Of a DNA stretch of 64,000 nt, positions 1 to 10,197 are shown in pieces; position 1 is the stretch's first letter, and the number at the start of each line of letters is the position of its first letter. The stretch is taken from assembly GCA_000293845.2 (NCBI GenBank), contig ALYF01000003.1:682001-746000 (forward strand), read 5' to 3'. Made by a program: the position numbers and the translations under genes. The DNA comes from an alpha proteobacterium IMCC14465. GTDB lineage: Bacteria > Pseudomonadota > Alphaproteobacteria > RS24. The notes under the pieces are model-generated. The model was not told the origin of the DNA, did not search any database, and saw nothing but the letters and a program-made list of their open reading frames with translations.

Positions 1-1
1 G

Positions 2-895
2 GACTCGTGGGTCATTGTCGATACTGGCCTTAATAATGACCGCACCAAAGAGATTTGGGAAAATGTTTTTGATAAGACATTTCAAGGTAAGCCCGTCAGC
101 AGAATTTTGGTGACGCATATGCATCCAGACCATATTGGGCTTGCAGGTTGGATGGTTGAGAAATTCGACGTCATGCTCACCATGACGCGATTGGAATATC
201 TGACCTGCCGCGTGCTTGCTGCCGATACGGATAAGGAAGCCCCAAAAGAGGCGCTTGATTTTCTTTATCAGGCAGGTGTGCCGGATGAGATTATCGAGGG
301 CTATAAAAAGCGTTTTGGTATGTTCGGTGCCGCGATTTACGACCTGCCGCAAAATTTCTATCGTGTGAGTGATGAAGAAGAGATTGTTATTAACGGGCGC
401 ATCTGGAAAGTGGCTGTTGGAAATGGGCATTCGCCAGAACATGCGTGTTTTTTCTGCCCGTCTTTGAAAGTCGTGATTTCCGGTGATCAAATTTTGCCGC
501 GTATCTCTTCACATGTCGGTGTGTTTCCAAATGAACCAGATGCCAATAATCTTGAAGACTGGATTGGGAGTTGCAAGAAACTCCAAACTGTATTTCCAGA
601 AGATTTGCTGGTTCTGCCGTCACATAATGAACCATTTTACGGTGTCCATAACCGATTGCAGTCTTTGATAGATGGTCATGAAAAAAGGCTGGCAAAGTTG
701 CTGGCCGCATGCGATACGCCGCGCAGCCCTGCTGACCCTGCGCTATTTTCAATTCTGTTTAAGCGCACTATCGACAAAGGCTTGTTTATCATGGCCATAA
801 GTGAGAGCATAGCGCACTTAAATTGCCTCTATCGTCGCGGGCTTGTGAACAAGTCGCTGGATGAGGATGGCAGGTTGAGGTTTGTAGCAAGCTGA
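2..895 (+). CDS. MBL-fold metallo-hydrolase (5' end outside window)
   Basis: The reading frame is open from the first bases of the window, so the start lies upstream. The visible 297 residues show a metallo-beta-lactamase fold: an early DTG strand end, the zinc-binding HMHPDH motif (HxHxDH) encoded at about 116-133, a further metal-ligand candidate in GHSPEH (about 427), and SGDQ (about 481) at the place of the bridging Asp. The C-terminal third is helical and resembles the winged-helix tail of MBL hydrolases of the glyoxalase II/LACTB2 type. The substrate cannot be told. It lies 51 bp upstream of xseB on the same strand and may be cotranscribed with it. Fold is certain, function open. Confidence 0.8.
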   Translation, partial: DSWVIVDTGLNNDRTKEIWENVFDKTFQGKPVSRILVTHMHPDHIGLAGWMVEKFDVMLTMTRLEYLTCRVLAADTDKEAPKEALDFLYQAGVPDEIIEGYKKRFGMFGAAIYDLPQNFYRVSDEEEIVINGRIWKVAVGNGHSPEHACFFCPSLKVVISGDQILPRISSHVGVFPNEPDANNLEDWIGSCKKLQTVFPEDLLVLPSHNEPFYGVHNRLQSLIDGHEKRLAKLLAACDTPRSPADPALFSILFKRTIDKGLFIMAISESIAHLNCLYRRGLVNKSLDEDGRLRFVAS

Positions 896-946
896 GTCAC
901 CCTCGTTTTACGGTCGTGATTTAGAATAAAGTGTCAGGATAACGAT

Positions 947-1234
947 ATGTCTGATCAAACTGAAATGGAGAAAGAAATCTCCCAAATGAGTTTTGAGCAA
1001 GCGCTCGAGGCTCTCGAAGAAATCGTGGATAGTCTGGAAAGTGGCAATGTGGCACTTGAGCAGTCTATTCAGATTTATCAGCGCGGCAATTTATTGCGCT
1101 TGCATTGTGAGGCGAAGCTGAAAGACGCACAAAGCAAAATTGAAAAAATCACAGGCGAAGGTGATGGTGGTGCAGGTGATGGTGGCGCAGGTGATGGTGA
1201 AAATCCCGGAACTGAGCCGCTCGATATAGGCTAA
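947..1234 (+). CDS. xseB: Exodeoxyribonuclease VII small subunit
   Basis: XseB binds the large subunit XseA to form exonuclease VII, which degrades single-stranded DNA from both ends. The 95-residue product has the family core at about residues 13-70 (MSFEQALEALEEIVDSLESG, then a helix ending in LKDAQSKI). The usual length is about 80. The extra is a C-terminal tail of GDGGA units (about residues 75-90) made by a short in-frame tandem repeat. ATG 947 follows AGGATAACGAT. It is the first gene of an xseB-ispA-dxs-tlyA row, an order common in proteobacteria. xseA is not in the window. Confidence 0.93.
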   Translation: MSDQTEMEKEISQMSFEQALEALEEIVDSLESGNVALEQSIQIYQRGNLLRLHCEAKLKDAQSKIEKITGEGDGGAGDGGAGDGENPGTEPLDIG

Positions 1235-1251
1235 AGCTATAGGCTGATTTT

Positions 1252-2145
1252 ATGGGTACCCCGAAACTAGAGACCGCTCTGAAAAATGCTTCCGAGCTCA
1301 TTGACCAGAGGCTCAGGGATATTTTGAGTGTACCTGACGCGCCAGAGGGTCGGGTGGTTGAAGCCATGAAATATACGCTAATGGGTGGCGGCAAACGCCT
1401 TCGCGGTTTTTTATGTATTGAAACTGCCAAATTATTTGATGTTGAAGAAACACATTATGCGCGTGTTGCCACCTCTATAGAATGCGCCCATTCTTACTCA
1501 TTGGTGCATGATGATCTTCCCGCTATGGATGATGATGATATGCGCCGCGGGCGCCCGAGCCTGCATAAGGCTTTTGATGAGGCAACGGCTATTCTTGCTG
1601 GAGACGCATTGGTGACCCTAGCCTTTGAAATTCTGGCGGATGAGCAAACCCACCCGCGCAAAGCCGTCCGGCTGGACTTGATTTCCAGCTTTTCCAAGGC
1701 ACTTGGTACGCGCGGAATGGTTGGCGGGCAGATGTTTGACCTGATGAGCCCGGAGCTTGAATTGGATGCAGGCGCGCTCACAAGATTGCAAAAAATGAAA
1801 ACAGGCGCGCTGATTGAATTCTCGGTAGAAGCAGGGTGTATATTGGGGCAAGTGCCAGACAACACCCGTATCGCCTTAAATGCTTATGCGCATGACATCG
1901 GTTTAGCTTTCCAAATTGCTGATGATTTGCTAGATGTCGAAGCCTGTCAGGATGATATAGGCAAAACACCCGGTAAGGATGAAGCGTCAGGTAAGGTAAC
2001 TTTTGTGTCACTGCTTGGCCTTGATCGCGCCAAAGACCAGGCTCGTATTCTGGTTGACCAAGCTGTAGGTCATCTTGAAAATTTTGGAAGTGAAGCCGAC
2101 GCATTACGCGAGGCGGCGCATTATGTGATTATCAGAGGGCATTAA
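1252..2145 (+). CDS. ispA: Polyprenyl (farnesyl/geranyl) diphosphate synthase
   Basis: Condenses isopentenyl diphosphate with allylic diphosphates to give farnesyl (or geranylgeranyl) diphosphate, the precursor of quinones and undecaprenyl phosphate. The 297-residue protein has both Mg-binding Asp motifs: the first in DDLPAMDDDDMRRGR (about residues 88-102; the two residues inserted inside the DDxxxxD pattern are typical of bacterial FPP synthases) and the second in DDLLD (about 225), plus the early GGGKRLR substrate motif. It starts 17 bp after xseB and ends 15 bp before dxs, so the three are probably one operon feeding isoprenoid synthesis. Exact chain length of the product cannot be told from sequence. 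Confidence 0.92.
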   Translation: MGTPKLETALKNASELIDQRLRDILSVPDAPEGRVVEAMKYTLMGGGKRLRGFLCIETAKLFDVEETHYARVATSIECAHSYSLVHDDLPAMDDDDMRRGRPSLHKAFDEATAILAGDALVTLAFEILADEQTHPRKAVRLDLISSFSKALGTRGMVGGQMFDLMSPELELDAGALTRLQKMKTGALIEFSVEAGCILGQVPDNTRIALNAYAHDIGLAFQIADDLLDVEACQDDIGKTPGKDEASGKVTFVSLLGLDRAKDQARILVDQAVGHLENFGSEADALREAAHYVIIRGH

Positions 2146-2160
2146 CCTCTTGAATAGTGG

Positions 2161-4104
2161 TTGAATTTAGACGTGACTAAGAAACTTGAAACGCCCTTAC
2201 TTGATAAAATTAAGCTTCCTGAAGATGTGCGCGCTTTATCAGAAGAACAACTTGGCCAACTCGCCGAAGAGTTACGCGCGGAAACTGTCTCAGCTGTTTC
2301 TGAAACCGGCGGGCATTTGGGTGCCGGGCTTGGTGTTGTCGAGCTGACTGTGGCACTGCACTATGTTTTCAATACGCCTGATGACCGGCTCATTTGGGAT
2401 GTGGGGCATCAGGCTTATCCGCATAAAATTCTGACGGGTCGGCGTGACCGTATACGGACGTTGCGTCAAGGCGGCGGTCTCTCCGGTTTTACCAAGCGTG
2501 CTGAAAGCCCTTATGACCCGTTTGGGGCGGCGCATAGTTCTACATCTATCTCTGCAGGTTTGGGCATGGCTGTGGCGCGGGATTTAAAAGAAACCGACAA
2601 TAATGTTGTCGCGGTTATCGGTGATGGTGCGATGAGTGCAGGCATGGCCTATGAAGCGATGAATAATGCCGGTGCGATGGATGGGCGTCTGATTGTTATT
2701 CTCAATGATAATGATATGTCGATTGCGCCGCCAGTTGGCGCGATGAGTGCTTATCTGGCGCGTCTCTTATCAGGCAGTGGCTACCGAAAACTGAGAAAAT
2801 CTCTAAAAGGTATCGCCTCTAAAATGCCCCGTTCCATTAAGGAAGCCAGCCGGAAAATGGAAGAATATACGCGGGGCTTTTGGACGGGCGGCACGCTGTT
2901 TGAGGAAATCGGATTTTATTATGTCGGGCCGATTGACGGGCATAATCTTGACCATCTTTTGCCTGTTCTTCAAAATGTCAGGGATAGTGTCGAAGGACCA
3001 ATATTGGTGCATGTTGTCACTCAAAAAGGCCATGGCTACGCCCCTGCGGAAGCTGCGGCTGACAAATATCACGGCGTTTCAAAATTTGATATTGTGACGG
3101 GGCTTCAATCTAAGCCAAGCACGAATATCCCAAGCTATACGTCTGTCTTTGCGGATAGTCTGATTAAGGAAGCCGAAACAGATAAAAATATTGTTGCGGT
3201 AACAGCGGCGATGCCGGACGGCACAGGGCTGGATAAATTTGCCCATATCTATCCGGATAGATGTTTTGATGTCGGTATTGCCGAGCAACATGCCGTGACA
3301 TTTGCCGCTGGTATGGCGACGGAAGGGTTGAAGCCTTTTGTTGCGATTTACTCAACTTTTTTGCAACGCGGCTATGACCAGATTGTTCACGATGTTGCCA
3401 TCCAGAAATTGCCGGTTCGTTTTGCGATAGACCGTGCGGGTCTGGTTGGGGCAGATGGTCCGACCCATGCGGGGTCATTTGATATGGCTTATCTCGGCGC
3501 GTTACCGGATTTTGTTTTGATGGCGGCGGCTGATGAAGCCGAGTTGGTCAATATGGTGCATACCGCTGCTCAAATAAATGACCGCCCGTCGGCTTTCCGT
3601 TATCCACGCGGGTCAGCAACGGGTATTGCGATGCCTGAAAAACCTCAACTGCTCGAAATCGGTAAAGGCCGGATTATTCGTGAAGGCCAACAGATTGCCA
3701 TTTTAAGTTACGGCACACGACTTGGCGAAGCCAGCCTCGCTGCTGACAGGCTGGATAAGGAAGGTCATAGTACGACGGTTGCTGATGCCCGTTTTATGAA
3801 GCCGCTGGATAAAGAGCTTATTTTGCAACTCGCGCGTGAGCATGAGATTTTAATCACGGTTGAAGAGGGTGGTCTTGGTGGTTTTGGCGCACATGTTTTG
3901 CATTTTCTTGCTGAAGAGGGCGTGTTGGATGCGGGGCTTAAAGTGCGCACCCTAACTTTGCCAGATATTTTTATCGATCAAGACTCGCCGGAGCGCATGT
4001 ATGATGCTGCGGGTCTTAATAGCGATAATATTTATGATGCCGTGAAGGATGTTATTGGGCGTGGCGAGAAAACAATTATCGACCTCAACCCAAAGCGCGC
4101 TTAA
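2161..4104 (+). CDS. dxs: 1-deoxy-D-xylulose-5-phosphate synthase
   Basis: First enzyme of the MEP isoprenoid pathway: joins pyruvate and glyceraldehyde 3-phosphate using thiamine diphosphate. 647 residues, close to the usual 620-640. Seen: the N-terminal TPLLD segment, the TPP-binding [15 protein letters not shown] motif (about residue 155), the H-rich [11 protein letters not shown] segment, a central pyrimidine-binding domain ([13 protein letters not shown]) and a C-terminal transketolase domain. The start is uncertain: TTG 2161 is used here and GTG 2173 is in frame; neither has a clear Shine-Dalgarno. Its position directly after ispA links supply of IPP to its use. Confidence 0.95.
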   Translation: MNLDVTKKLETPLLDKIKLPEDVRALSEEQLGQLAEELRAETVSAVSETGGHLGAGLGVVELTVALHYVFNTPDDRLIWDVGHQAYPHKILTGRRDRIRTLRQGGGLSGFTKRAESPYDPFGAAHSSTSISAGLGMAVARDLKETDNNVVAVIGDGAMSAGMAYEAMNNAGAMDGRLIVILNDNDMSIAPPVGAMSAYLARLLSGSGYRKLRKSLKGIASKMPRSIKEASRKMEEYTRGFWTGGTLFEEIGFYYVGPIDGHNLDHLLPVLQNVRDSVEGPILVHVVTQKGHGYAPAEAAADKYHGVSKFDIVTGLQSKPSTNIPSYTSVFADSLIKEAETDKNIVAVTAAMPDGTGLDKFAHIYPDRCFDVGIAEQHAVTFAAGMATEGLKPFVAIYSTFLQRGYDQIVHDVAIQKLPVRFAIDRAGLVGADGPTHAGSFDMAYLGALPDFVLMAAADEAELVNMVHTAAQINDRPSAFRYPRGSATGIAMPEKPQLLEIGKGRIIREGQQIAILSYGTRLGEASLAADRLDKEGHSTTVADARFMKPLDKELILQLAREHEILITVEEGGLGGFGAHVLHFLAEEGVLDAGLKVRTLTLPDIFIDQDSPERMYDAAGLNSDNIYDAVKDVIGRGEKTIIDLNPKRA

Positions 4105-4164
4105 AACCCAACACACAGTTTACCCGACATGCAGAAAACTGGTCACGATTCTTTCTCACCTTCT

Positions 4165-4899
4165 ATGCGTCTCGACACGTTGCTTGTCGACCAAGGTTTT
4201 TTCACCAGCCGATCTCAGGCGCAGGCCGCCATTAAAGACGGGCATGTGCAGATTGATGGGCAAATTATTGATAAAGTTGCCGCCAAGGTAAAACCCAACG
4301 TGTCGCTTGAAGTGACAGGCCACAGCCATGATTATGTTTCGCGTGGCGGGTTGAAGCTTGTGCATGGGCTTAAGACTTTTGGCTTTCCCGTTCTGGGGCG
4401 CATGGTCGTCGATTTAGGGGCGTCAACTGGCGGGTTCACCGATGTCGTTCTAAAACAAGGGGCGGCGCATTGTCTGGCGGTAGATGTGGGCCATGGACAA
4501 TTACATTCAAGCCTCCTAGATGATACCCGCGTCACCTCGCTGGAAAAAGTGAATGCGCGACGCCTCACATCAAATCATTTGCCATCAGGGTTTCAGGTTA
4601 CGGCGATTATTTGTGATGTGAGTTTTATTTCGCTGGCGCTTGCCTTACCTCCGGTTATGGAGATGGCGCAGCCTGGTAGCTGGTTGATTGCGCTTATCAA
4701 GCCGCAATTTGAAGCCGGACGCGGGGCGCTGGGTAAGGGTGGGGTTATCCGCGATGAGGGTGTGCATCAGCAGGTCTGTGATAAAATTGAACGCTGGCTG
4801 GTGACACAATCCGGCTGGTCCGTGAAAGGTATCACGCCCAGCCCGATTGAGGGCCCGAAGGGTAATAAGGAATTTTTACTTGGCGCGGTGAAAGCCTGA
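4165..4899 (+). CDS. tlyA: TlyA-family rRNA 2'-O-methyltransferase
   Basis: Methylates ribose 2'-OH groups of rRNA; in mycobacteria TlyA acts at 16S C1409 and 23S C1920. The product has an N-terminal S4 RNA-binding domain (MRLDTLLVDQGFF to about residue 60) and an FtsJ-like SAM domain with DLGASTGGFT as the SAM-binding loop, CDVSFISL and LIKPQFEAG. Lys, Asp, Lys and Glu at the usual catalytic-tetrad places are present. ATG 4165 is chosen because homologues begin at MRLD; an in-frame ATG at 4129 would add 12 residues with no family match. Last gene of the xseB row; its stop codon lies inside a terminator hairpin. Confidence 0.88.
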   Translation: MRLDTLLVDQGFFTSRSQAQAAIKDGHVQIDGQIIDKVAAKVKPNVSLEVTGHSHDYVSRGGLKLVHGLKTFGFPVLGRMVVDLGASTGGFTDVVLKQGAAHCLAVDVGHGQLHSSLLDDTRVTSLEKVNARRLTSNHLPSGFQVTAIICDVSFISLALALPPVMEMAQPGSWLIALIKPQFEAGRGALGKGGVIRDEGVHQQVCDKIERWLVTQSGWSVKGITPSPIEGPKGNKEFLLGAVKA

Positions 4900-4919
4900 A
4901 CAGCAATGAGGCTTTTTTT
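4891..4919 (+). terminator. Rho-independent terminator after tlyA
   Basis: AAAGCCT (4891-4897) pairs perfectly with AGGCTTT (4909-4915) across an 11-nt loop, and seven T residues run through 4913-4919. The stem overlaps the tlyA stop codon, and the T run touches the stop codon of the convergent aldolase gene. The element ends rightward transcription of the xseB-tlyA row. Confidence 0.75.
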
Positions 4920-5937
4920 AAGCTTTTTCTAAAGTGGCGTCCCATTCACCCAAAGCTGCCAATTTGTTCATCATGGCGCGATGTGTGAAAGCGGCTTGCG
5001 CTGCCGCAACATTTTCAGGCTTGCCATGCCATGTTTTGAGCGGGGCAGCTTGCAAGGCGCGGCCATATGAGAAGCTGATTTTCCAGCTATGCGGTCCCAT
5101 TTTATTAATCGCATCGAGATGCGCTGTCGCTAACTCATCAGCCTGTCCGCCGGATAAGAAAATAATACCTGGCACAGCTTTGGGGACGCATTTATTAAAA
5201 CAATCCAATGTCATCTCAGCGACTTGGGCAACACTTGCCTGTGTCGAACATTCGGTGCCTGACACAATCATATTGGGTTTTAAAATTGAACCTTCTAAAT
5301 GCACATTTTGTTCGTCAAGCTGTGTATAGAGCGCGGTGAGAACATTTGACGTGACCTCAAAACATGTCTCGGCTGTGTGCGCGCCGTCCATAATCACTTC
5401 CGGTTCGACAATTGGGACAATGCCATTCTCCTGACACAGTGCCGCATATCGGGCGAGCGCGTGCGTGTTTGCGGCGATACATCCTTGGCTCGGTATGCCG
5501 TCACCAATATTGATAACCGCCCGCCATTTAGCGAAACGCGCACCAAGTTCGAAATATTCTTCAAGGCGTTCGCGCAAACCATCCAGCCCTTCCGTGACTT
5601 TTTCATGCGGGTGACCTGCCATGTCTTTGGCGCCGGTATCGACTTTGATGCCGGGAATGGCGCCTGCTTGTTCGATAAGGCTGACAAGGGATGAGCCGTC
5701 TGCGGCTTTCTGACGGATGGTTTCATCATAAAGAATAACGCCTGAAATAGCCGACTGCATGGCATCATTTGAACGAAACAGCATTTCGCGGTAATCGCGG
5801 CGGCTATCTTGTGTCGACTCCAAGGCAATCGTATCAAAGCGTTTTTTGATTGTGCCGGTGCTTTCATCAGCGGCAAGTATTCCCTTGCCATCTGCGACCA
5901 TTTTCTGAGCTATCTCTTCAAGTGATTTTTTATCCAT
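4918..5937 (-). CDS. fba: Class I fructose-bisphosphate aldolase
   Basis: Cleaves fructose 1,6-bisphosphate to triose phosphates (and the reverse) through a Schiff base. 339 residues, normal for the animal/plant-like class I enzyme. Seen: LAADESTGT near the N-terminus, FAKWRAVI, and LKPNM, whose Lys forms the Schiff base. It is therefore metal-independent, unlike the class II enzymes of many bacteria. It ends the leftward tkt-gap-pgk-fba row and starts 2 bp after the pgk stop. The set serves gluconeogenesis, glycolysis or pentose interconversion. Confidence 0.95.
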   Translation of the reverse strand: MDKKSLEEIAQKMVADGKGILAADESTGTIKKRFDTIALESTQDSRRDYREMLFRSNDAMQSAISGVILYDETIRQKAADGSSLVSLIEQAGAIPGIKVDTGAKDMAGHPHEKVTEGLDGLRERLEEYFELGARFAKWRAVINIGDGIPSQGCIAANTHALARYAALCQENGIVPIVEPEVIMDGAHTAETCFEVTSNVLTALYTQLDEQNVHLEGSILKPNMIVSGTECSTQASVAQVAEMTLDCFNKCVPKAVPGIIFLSGGQADELATAHLDAINKMGPHSWKISFSYGRALQAAPLKTWHGKPENVAAAQAAFTHRAMMNKLAALGEWDATLEKA

Positions 5938-5939
5938 CT

Positions 5940-7172
5940 CTAACCTACGCGTTTCTCAAGTTTATTATGCTGTAAAGTATCAATCGCCGGAAGTGTTTTT
6001 CCTTCTAGCCATTCAAGAAATGCGCCGCCAGCTGTGGAAATATAAGTAAAGCCATTGGCGGCATCTGCATGGTTGAGCGCGGCGACTGTGTCGCCACCAC
6101 CTGCGACCGATACAAGGTCACCGGCAATCGTCTGTTGCGCCGCAAATTGTGCCGCGATTTTCGTGCCTTCATCAAAAGGCGTTAACTCGAAAGCGCCAAG
6201 AGGGCCATTCCAGACCAGTGTTTTTGATTTGACTATTGCCGCTTTGATTTTGCTAACTGCGAGTGGGCCGGCATCGAGTATCATCATATCTTCCGGAACT
6301 TGTGTCGCCTGACAACTGATAGGGGAATCTGTGGCGGCAAAGTTTTCTGCCAATACAACATCGTCGGGCAGTAATATCTCACAGCCACTATTTTGTGCAG
6401 CCTGCAGAATGTCTCGTACCTTATCGAACATGGTTTCTTCGCATAAAGAACGCCCAATGGCGATGCCTTGAGCCGCCATAAATGTATTGGCCATGCCGCC
6501 GCCAATAACTAACGTGTCGACTTTGCTGATAAGGTTAAATAACAAATCGAGTTTCGTGGAAATCTTCGCGCCGCCGACAACAGCCATGACCGGACGTGTC
6601 GGGTTACCAAGAACTGTTTCCAATGCTTCCAATTCTCTTTGCAAAGACCGGCCAGCATATGACGGCAAGTGGCGTGCCAGCCCTTCGGTTGAGGCATGGG
6701 CGCGGTGGGCGGTAGAAAAAGCATCATTCACAAAAGCATCTGCAGGCGCAGATAGTGATTTTATAAAAGCGGCGTCATTGGCTTCTTCGCCGGCATGGAA
6801 GCGTGTGTTTTCCAAAACGGTCAGCCCACCTGCGGCGAGATTATCCATGCCTGTCATGGCAGGATGTCCGATACAGTCGGAACAAAAACCAACCTGTTTT
6901 GCCAAAATTGACGATAGCGCCCGTGCGATAGGTTCGAGAGACATGGCGGCGTTTTTTGTCCCATTGGGTCTGCCAAAATGAGACAGTATGCCAATCCGTG
7001 CGCCGGCTTGTGATAGCTCTTCTAATGTCGGCAGCAGACGGTCAAGGCGCGTTGCATCGCGTATTGTGCCTTGAGCTGTGACGGGGACATTTAAATCTGC
7101 CCGTACAAAAACCTTTTTACCCTGTATGTCCGATTGTGACAGAAGATCATCCAGAGGTCGGGGTGTGGTCAT
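5940..7172 (-). CDS. pgk: Phosphoglycerate kinase
   Basis: Transfers phosphate between 1,3-bisphosphoglycerate and ADP. The 410-residue product (start at M of MTTPRPLDDL) shows FVRADLNVP, the HFGRP segment, LENTRFH, GGAKISTKL, NGPLGAFE and the nucleotide-binding AGGGDT. The frame stays open 24 codons further upstream into gap, but those residues are not PGK-like and would overlap the gap 3' end, so ATG at 7172, 4 bp after the gap stop, is preferred. Second to last gene of the leftward row, likely coupled to gap and fba. Confidence 0.95.
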   Translation of the reverse strand: MTTPRPLDDLLSQSDIQGKKVFVRADLNVPVTAQGTIRDATRLDRLLPTLEELSQAGARIGILSHFGRPNGTKNAAMSLEPIARALSSILAKQVGFCSDCIGHPAMTGMDNLAAGGLTVLENTRFHAGEEANDAAFIKSLSAPADAFVNDAFSTAHRAHASTEGLARHLPSYAGRSLQRELEALETVLGNPTRPVMAVVGGAKISTKLDLLFNLISKVDTLVIGGGMANTFMAAQGIAIGRSLCEETMFDKVRDILQAAQNSGCEILLPDDVVLAENFAATDSPISCQATQVPEDMMILDAGPLAVSKIKAAIVKSKTLVWNGPLGAFELTPFDEGTKIAAQFAAQQTIAGDLVSVAGGGDTVAALNHADAANGFTYISTAGGAFLEWLEGKTLPAIDTLQHNKLEKRVG

Positions 7173-7176
7173 TCTT

Positions 7177-8184
7177 TTAGCCCAGTTTTCCCATGGCAGC
7201 GGCAGTATCAAGCATACGCATTGAGAAGCCCCATTCATTATCATACCAAGCTAATATGCGCACAAGGTCTTCGCCCACGAGTTGGGTTTGCGTTGTGTCA
7301 AATATGCAGGAATGCGGGTTGTGGTTAAAATCGCACGACACAAGGGGCAACTCACAAATGCCCATAATGCCTTTAAGATTAGTCTCACTGGCTTGCATCA
7401 TTATTTTGTTTACAGCGTCAATGCTTATTTTTTTCTTTGCTTTGAAAACAAAATCAATCATGGAGACATTTGGCGTCGGGACACGAATAGCAGTCCCCCC
7501 CAGACGACCTTCCATATTCGGGATGACCTGCCCAAGTGACTTTGCGGCACCCGTCGAGGTCGGAATCATAGATTGACCTGCGGCGCGCGCGCGGCGTGGG
7601 TCATTATGGCGATTATCGACCAGACGTTGATCACCTGTATAGGCGTGAACGGTGGTCATAAAGCCATTTTCAATACCAATTTTTTTGTCCAGAACGGCAA
7701 CGAGTGGCGCCAAGGCATTCGTCGTACAAGACGCGTTGGAAACAATCTGATGGTTTTTACGAAGCTTGTTATGGTTCACGCCATAAACAACCGTCAAATC
7801 AGCAGTTTTGGCAGGCGCGCTAATCAGGACGCGTTTACATCCGGCATCAATATGCGCCATGCTTTGTTCTTTGGTGTTAAACGCGCCGGTACATTCCAGC
7901 ACAACGTCAATGCCGAGCTTTTCCCACGGCAAATCTTTTGGGTCACGGGCGCTTACCAGCTTAACCGCCCCATTGCCAAAATTAATACTATTGCCAGTGG
8001 TTTTAATATTGCCCTGATACCGCCCGTGAACTGAGTCATATTCAAACAGATGCGCGACGCGCTCGGGTGTGCCGGTAGCATTCAGAGCAACGAGTTTTAT
8101 GTCTTTTCTTTTGCTTTCAAGTAAAGCGCGCAGTGTTAGGCGTCCAATACGCCCAAAGCCGGTAATTGCAACCCTCGTAACCAT
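7177..8184 (-). CDS. gap: Type I glyceraldehyde-3-phosphate dehydrogenase
   Basis: Oxidises glyceraldehyde 3-phosphate to 1,3-bisphosphoglycerate with NAD(P). 335 residues, usual length. Rossmann start GFGRIGR, catalytic Cys in SNASCTTN (about residue 152), substrate segment STGAAK, and RVPTPNVSMIDF. At the end of the second beta strand, where NAD-specific enzymes carry Asp in an ND pair, this protein reads ALNATG. Cofactor preference should therefore not be assumed; an NADP-using or dual enzyme is possible. It lies between tkt and pgk on the same strand with short gaps. Confidence 0.95.
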   Translation of the reverse strand: MVTRVAITGFGRIGRLTLRALLESKRKDIKLVALNATGTPERVAHLFEYDSVHGRYQGNIKTTGNSINFGNGAVKLVSARDPKDLPWEKLGIDVVLECTGAFNTKEQSMAHIDAGCKRVLISAPAKTADLTVVYGVNHNKLRKNHQIVSNASCTTNALAPLVAVLDKKIGIENGFMTTVHAYTGDQRLVDNRHNDPRRARAAGQSMIPTSTGAAKSLGQVIPNMEGRLGGTAIRVPTPNVSMIDFVFKAKKKISIDAVNKIMMQASETNLKGIMGICELPLVSCDFNHNPHSCIFDTTQTQLVGEDLVRILAWYDNEWGFSMRMLDTAAAMGKLG

Positions 8185-8202
8185 TTAACCCCTCAGGACA
8201 AT

Positions 8203-10197
8203 CTATGTGTTCAGCCCGTCTTTAGCATTTTTTACAATTGCATCAACAGTGATTCCAAAATGTTCAAATAGCCTGTCCGCCGGTGCGCTGGCGCCAAAGC
8301 TCTCCATGCCGATAAAGCGATCACCCGGTCTGAGATAGGCATCCCAGCCTTGCCGAATGGCGGCTTCAATCGCAATGCGCACAGGCGTATCGCCTAACAC
8401 ATCTTCACGGTAGCCAGGCTTTTGTTGGTCAAAAAGCTCAAAACACGGCATAGAGATAACGCGTGTGCCGATATTTTCGGCTTCAAGCTGTTGTTTGGCT
8501 TCCATAGCAAGATGGACTTCCGAGCCGGTTGCCAAAAGCGTAACTTGAGCTTCGCCGTCTGCAGAGGCCAATTCATAAGCCCCTTTGGCCGATAGGTTTT
8601 TCTCAGCATATTCGAGCCTTAAGGCCGGCAGACCTTGACGGGTCAGCGCCATGGCAGATGGTGTATGTGATTGCTCCAGCGCGATTTGCCAGCATTCGAG
8701 TGTTTCTGTTGCATCCGCAGGGCGCAGAGTCAGCAGATTAGGAATGGCGCGTAAAGCCGCGAGATGTTCGACAGGCTGATGGGTCGGGCCGTCTTCACCA
8801 AGCCCGATTGAGTCATGCGTTAATACATGGATAACGCGCTGTCCCATGAGCGCGGCAAGCCTCAAGGCCGGGCGGGAATAGTCCGAGAACACAAGAAATG
8901 TGCCGGAATAAGGAATAAATCCGCCATGTAAAGCCATGCCGTTCATGGCCGCCGCCATGCCGAATTCCCTAATGCCGTAATGAATGAAGCTACCGCCATA
9001 ATTATCGGCGCTGACGGCCTCTTGTTCGGGCGTTCGGGTATTATTTGAACCGGTCAAATCTGCTGAACCGCCAATCATTTCGGGTACGGATGGCACGATA
9101 GCTTTCAACGCATCCTCTGATGATTTCCGGGTTGCTAATTTGGGTGCGTTTTCGGCAAGGCTTTTCTTATAGTCCTGAATGGCCTTTTCCAAACGTGTAG
9201 GTAAATCGCCAGACATGACGCGTTTAAAGCGGTTGCTGATTTCACTATCTTGCGCATCGAGACGTTCTTGCCATGCCTTGCGTTCTGACACATGCTTTAA
9301 GCCTGCCATACGCCAGCTATCAAGAATATCAGATGGAATATCAAATGGTTCGGAGGTCCAGCCAAGTGCCTCGCGTGTCAGGTCAATTTCTTCATCTCCC
9401 AAAGGCGCCCCGTGAACACCTGACGTTCCTTGTTTGTTGGGCGCGCCATAACCAATGGTGGTCTTACAGGCAATCAAGCTTGGCTTATCGCGGGTTTGTG
9501 CGGCTGAAATAGCGGCCTCAATCGCGTCGGGGTCATGACCGTCAATACGTTCGGCAAACCAGCCAGCGGCTTCAAACCGCCCTAGGGCATCACCGGATTC
9601 GGCAAGGTCAAGCGGGCCGTCAATCGAGATGTCATTATCATCATAAAGCACAATCAGCTTAGACAATTTCAAATGCCCGGCAAGGCTGATGGCTTCGTGG
9701 CTGATACCTTCCATAAGGTCGCCATCAGAAGCCAGCACATAAGTATAGTGATTAACCAAATCATCACCGAAACGGCTATTCATCATACGTTCGGCAAGCG
9801 CCATGCCGACGGATGTAGCAAGACCCTGCCCCAATGGGCCCGTTGTGGTTTCGATACCTGCGGCGTGACCATATTCGGGGTGACCTGCGGTACGTGAACC
9901 GAGCTGGCGGAAATTTTTAATCTCATCCAGCGTCATATCTTCAAAGCCCATCAAATAGTGAAGCGCGTAAAGCAGCATTGAGCCATGTCCGGCTGAGAGA
10001 ACAAATCTGTCTCTATCCGCCCAGTTGGGTTGGCGTGGGTCAATTTTAAGGAATTTGGTGAACAGCACGGTGGCAATATCAGCGGCCCCCATAGGTAGCC
10101 CGGGATGCCCGGAATTCGCGGCTTGTACCGCGTCCATGGAGAGGGCTCTTATGGCATTTGCCATCATATTATGTCTGATATTTGGATTGTCGCTCAT
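8203..10197 (-). CDS. tkt: Transketolase
   Basis: Moves two-carbon ketol units between sugar phosphates using thiamine diphosphate. 664 residues, typical. N-terminal [16 protein letters not shown]-binding SDGDLMEG followed by DDNDISIDG, a central domain with [15 protein letters not shown], and a C-terminal domain ending near GASAP. It is the first gene of the leftward row, with a 355-bp divergent region upstream that must hold the promoter. With gap, pgk and fba it forms a lower glycolysis/pentose phosphate unit usual in Alphaproteobacteria. Confidence 0.96.
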   Translation of the reverse strand: MSDNPNIRHNMMANAIRALSMDAVQAANSGHPGLPMGAADIATVLFTKFLKIDPRQPNWADRDRFVLSAGHGSMLLYALHYLMGFEDMTLDEIKNFRQLGSRTAGHPEYGHAAGIETTTGPLGQGLATSVGMALAERMMNSRFGDDLVNHYTYVLASDGDLMEGISHEAISLAGHLKLSKLIVLYDDNDISIDGPLDLAESGDALGRFEAAGWFAERIDGHDPDAIEAAISAAQTRDKPSLIACKTTIGYGAPNKQGTSGVHGAPLGDEEIDLTREALGWTSEPFDIPSDILDSWRMAGLKHVSERKAWQERLDAQDSEISNRFKRVMSGDLPTRLEKAIQDYKKSLAENAPKLATRKSSEDALKAIVPSVPEMIGGSADLTGSNNTRTPEQEAVSADNYGGSFIHYGIREFGMAAAMNGMALHGGFIPYSGTFLVFSDYSRPALRLAALMGQRVIHVLTHDSIGLGEDGPTHQPVEHLAALRAIPNLLTLRPADATETLECWQIALEQSHTPSAMALTRQGLPALRLEYAEKNLSAKGAYELASADGEAQVTLLATGSEVHLAMEAKQQLEAENIGTRVISMPCFELFDQQKPGYREDVLGDTPVRIAIEAAIRQGWDAYLRPGDRFIGMESFGASAPADRLFEHFGITVDAIVKNAKDGLNT

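Noticed and set aside
390-752. Frames antisense to core genes across the window, such as this one
   Set aside because: They are shadows of well-identified genes on the other strand and lack family features.
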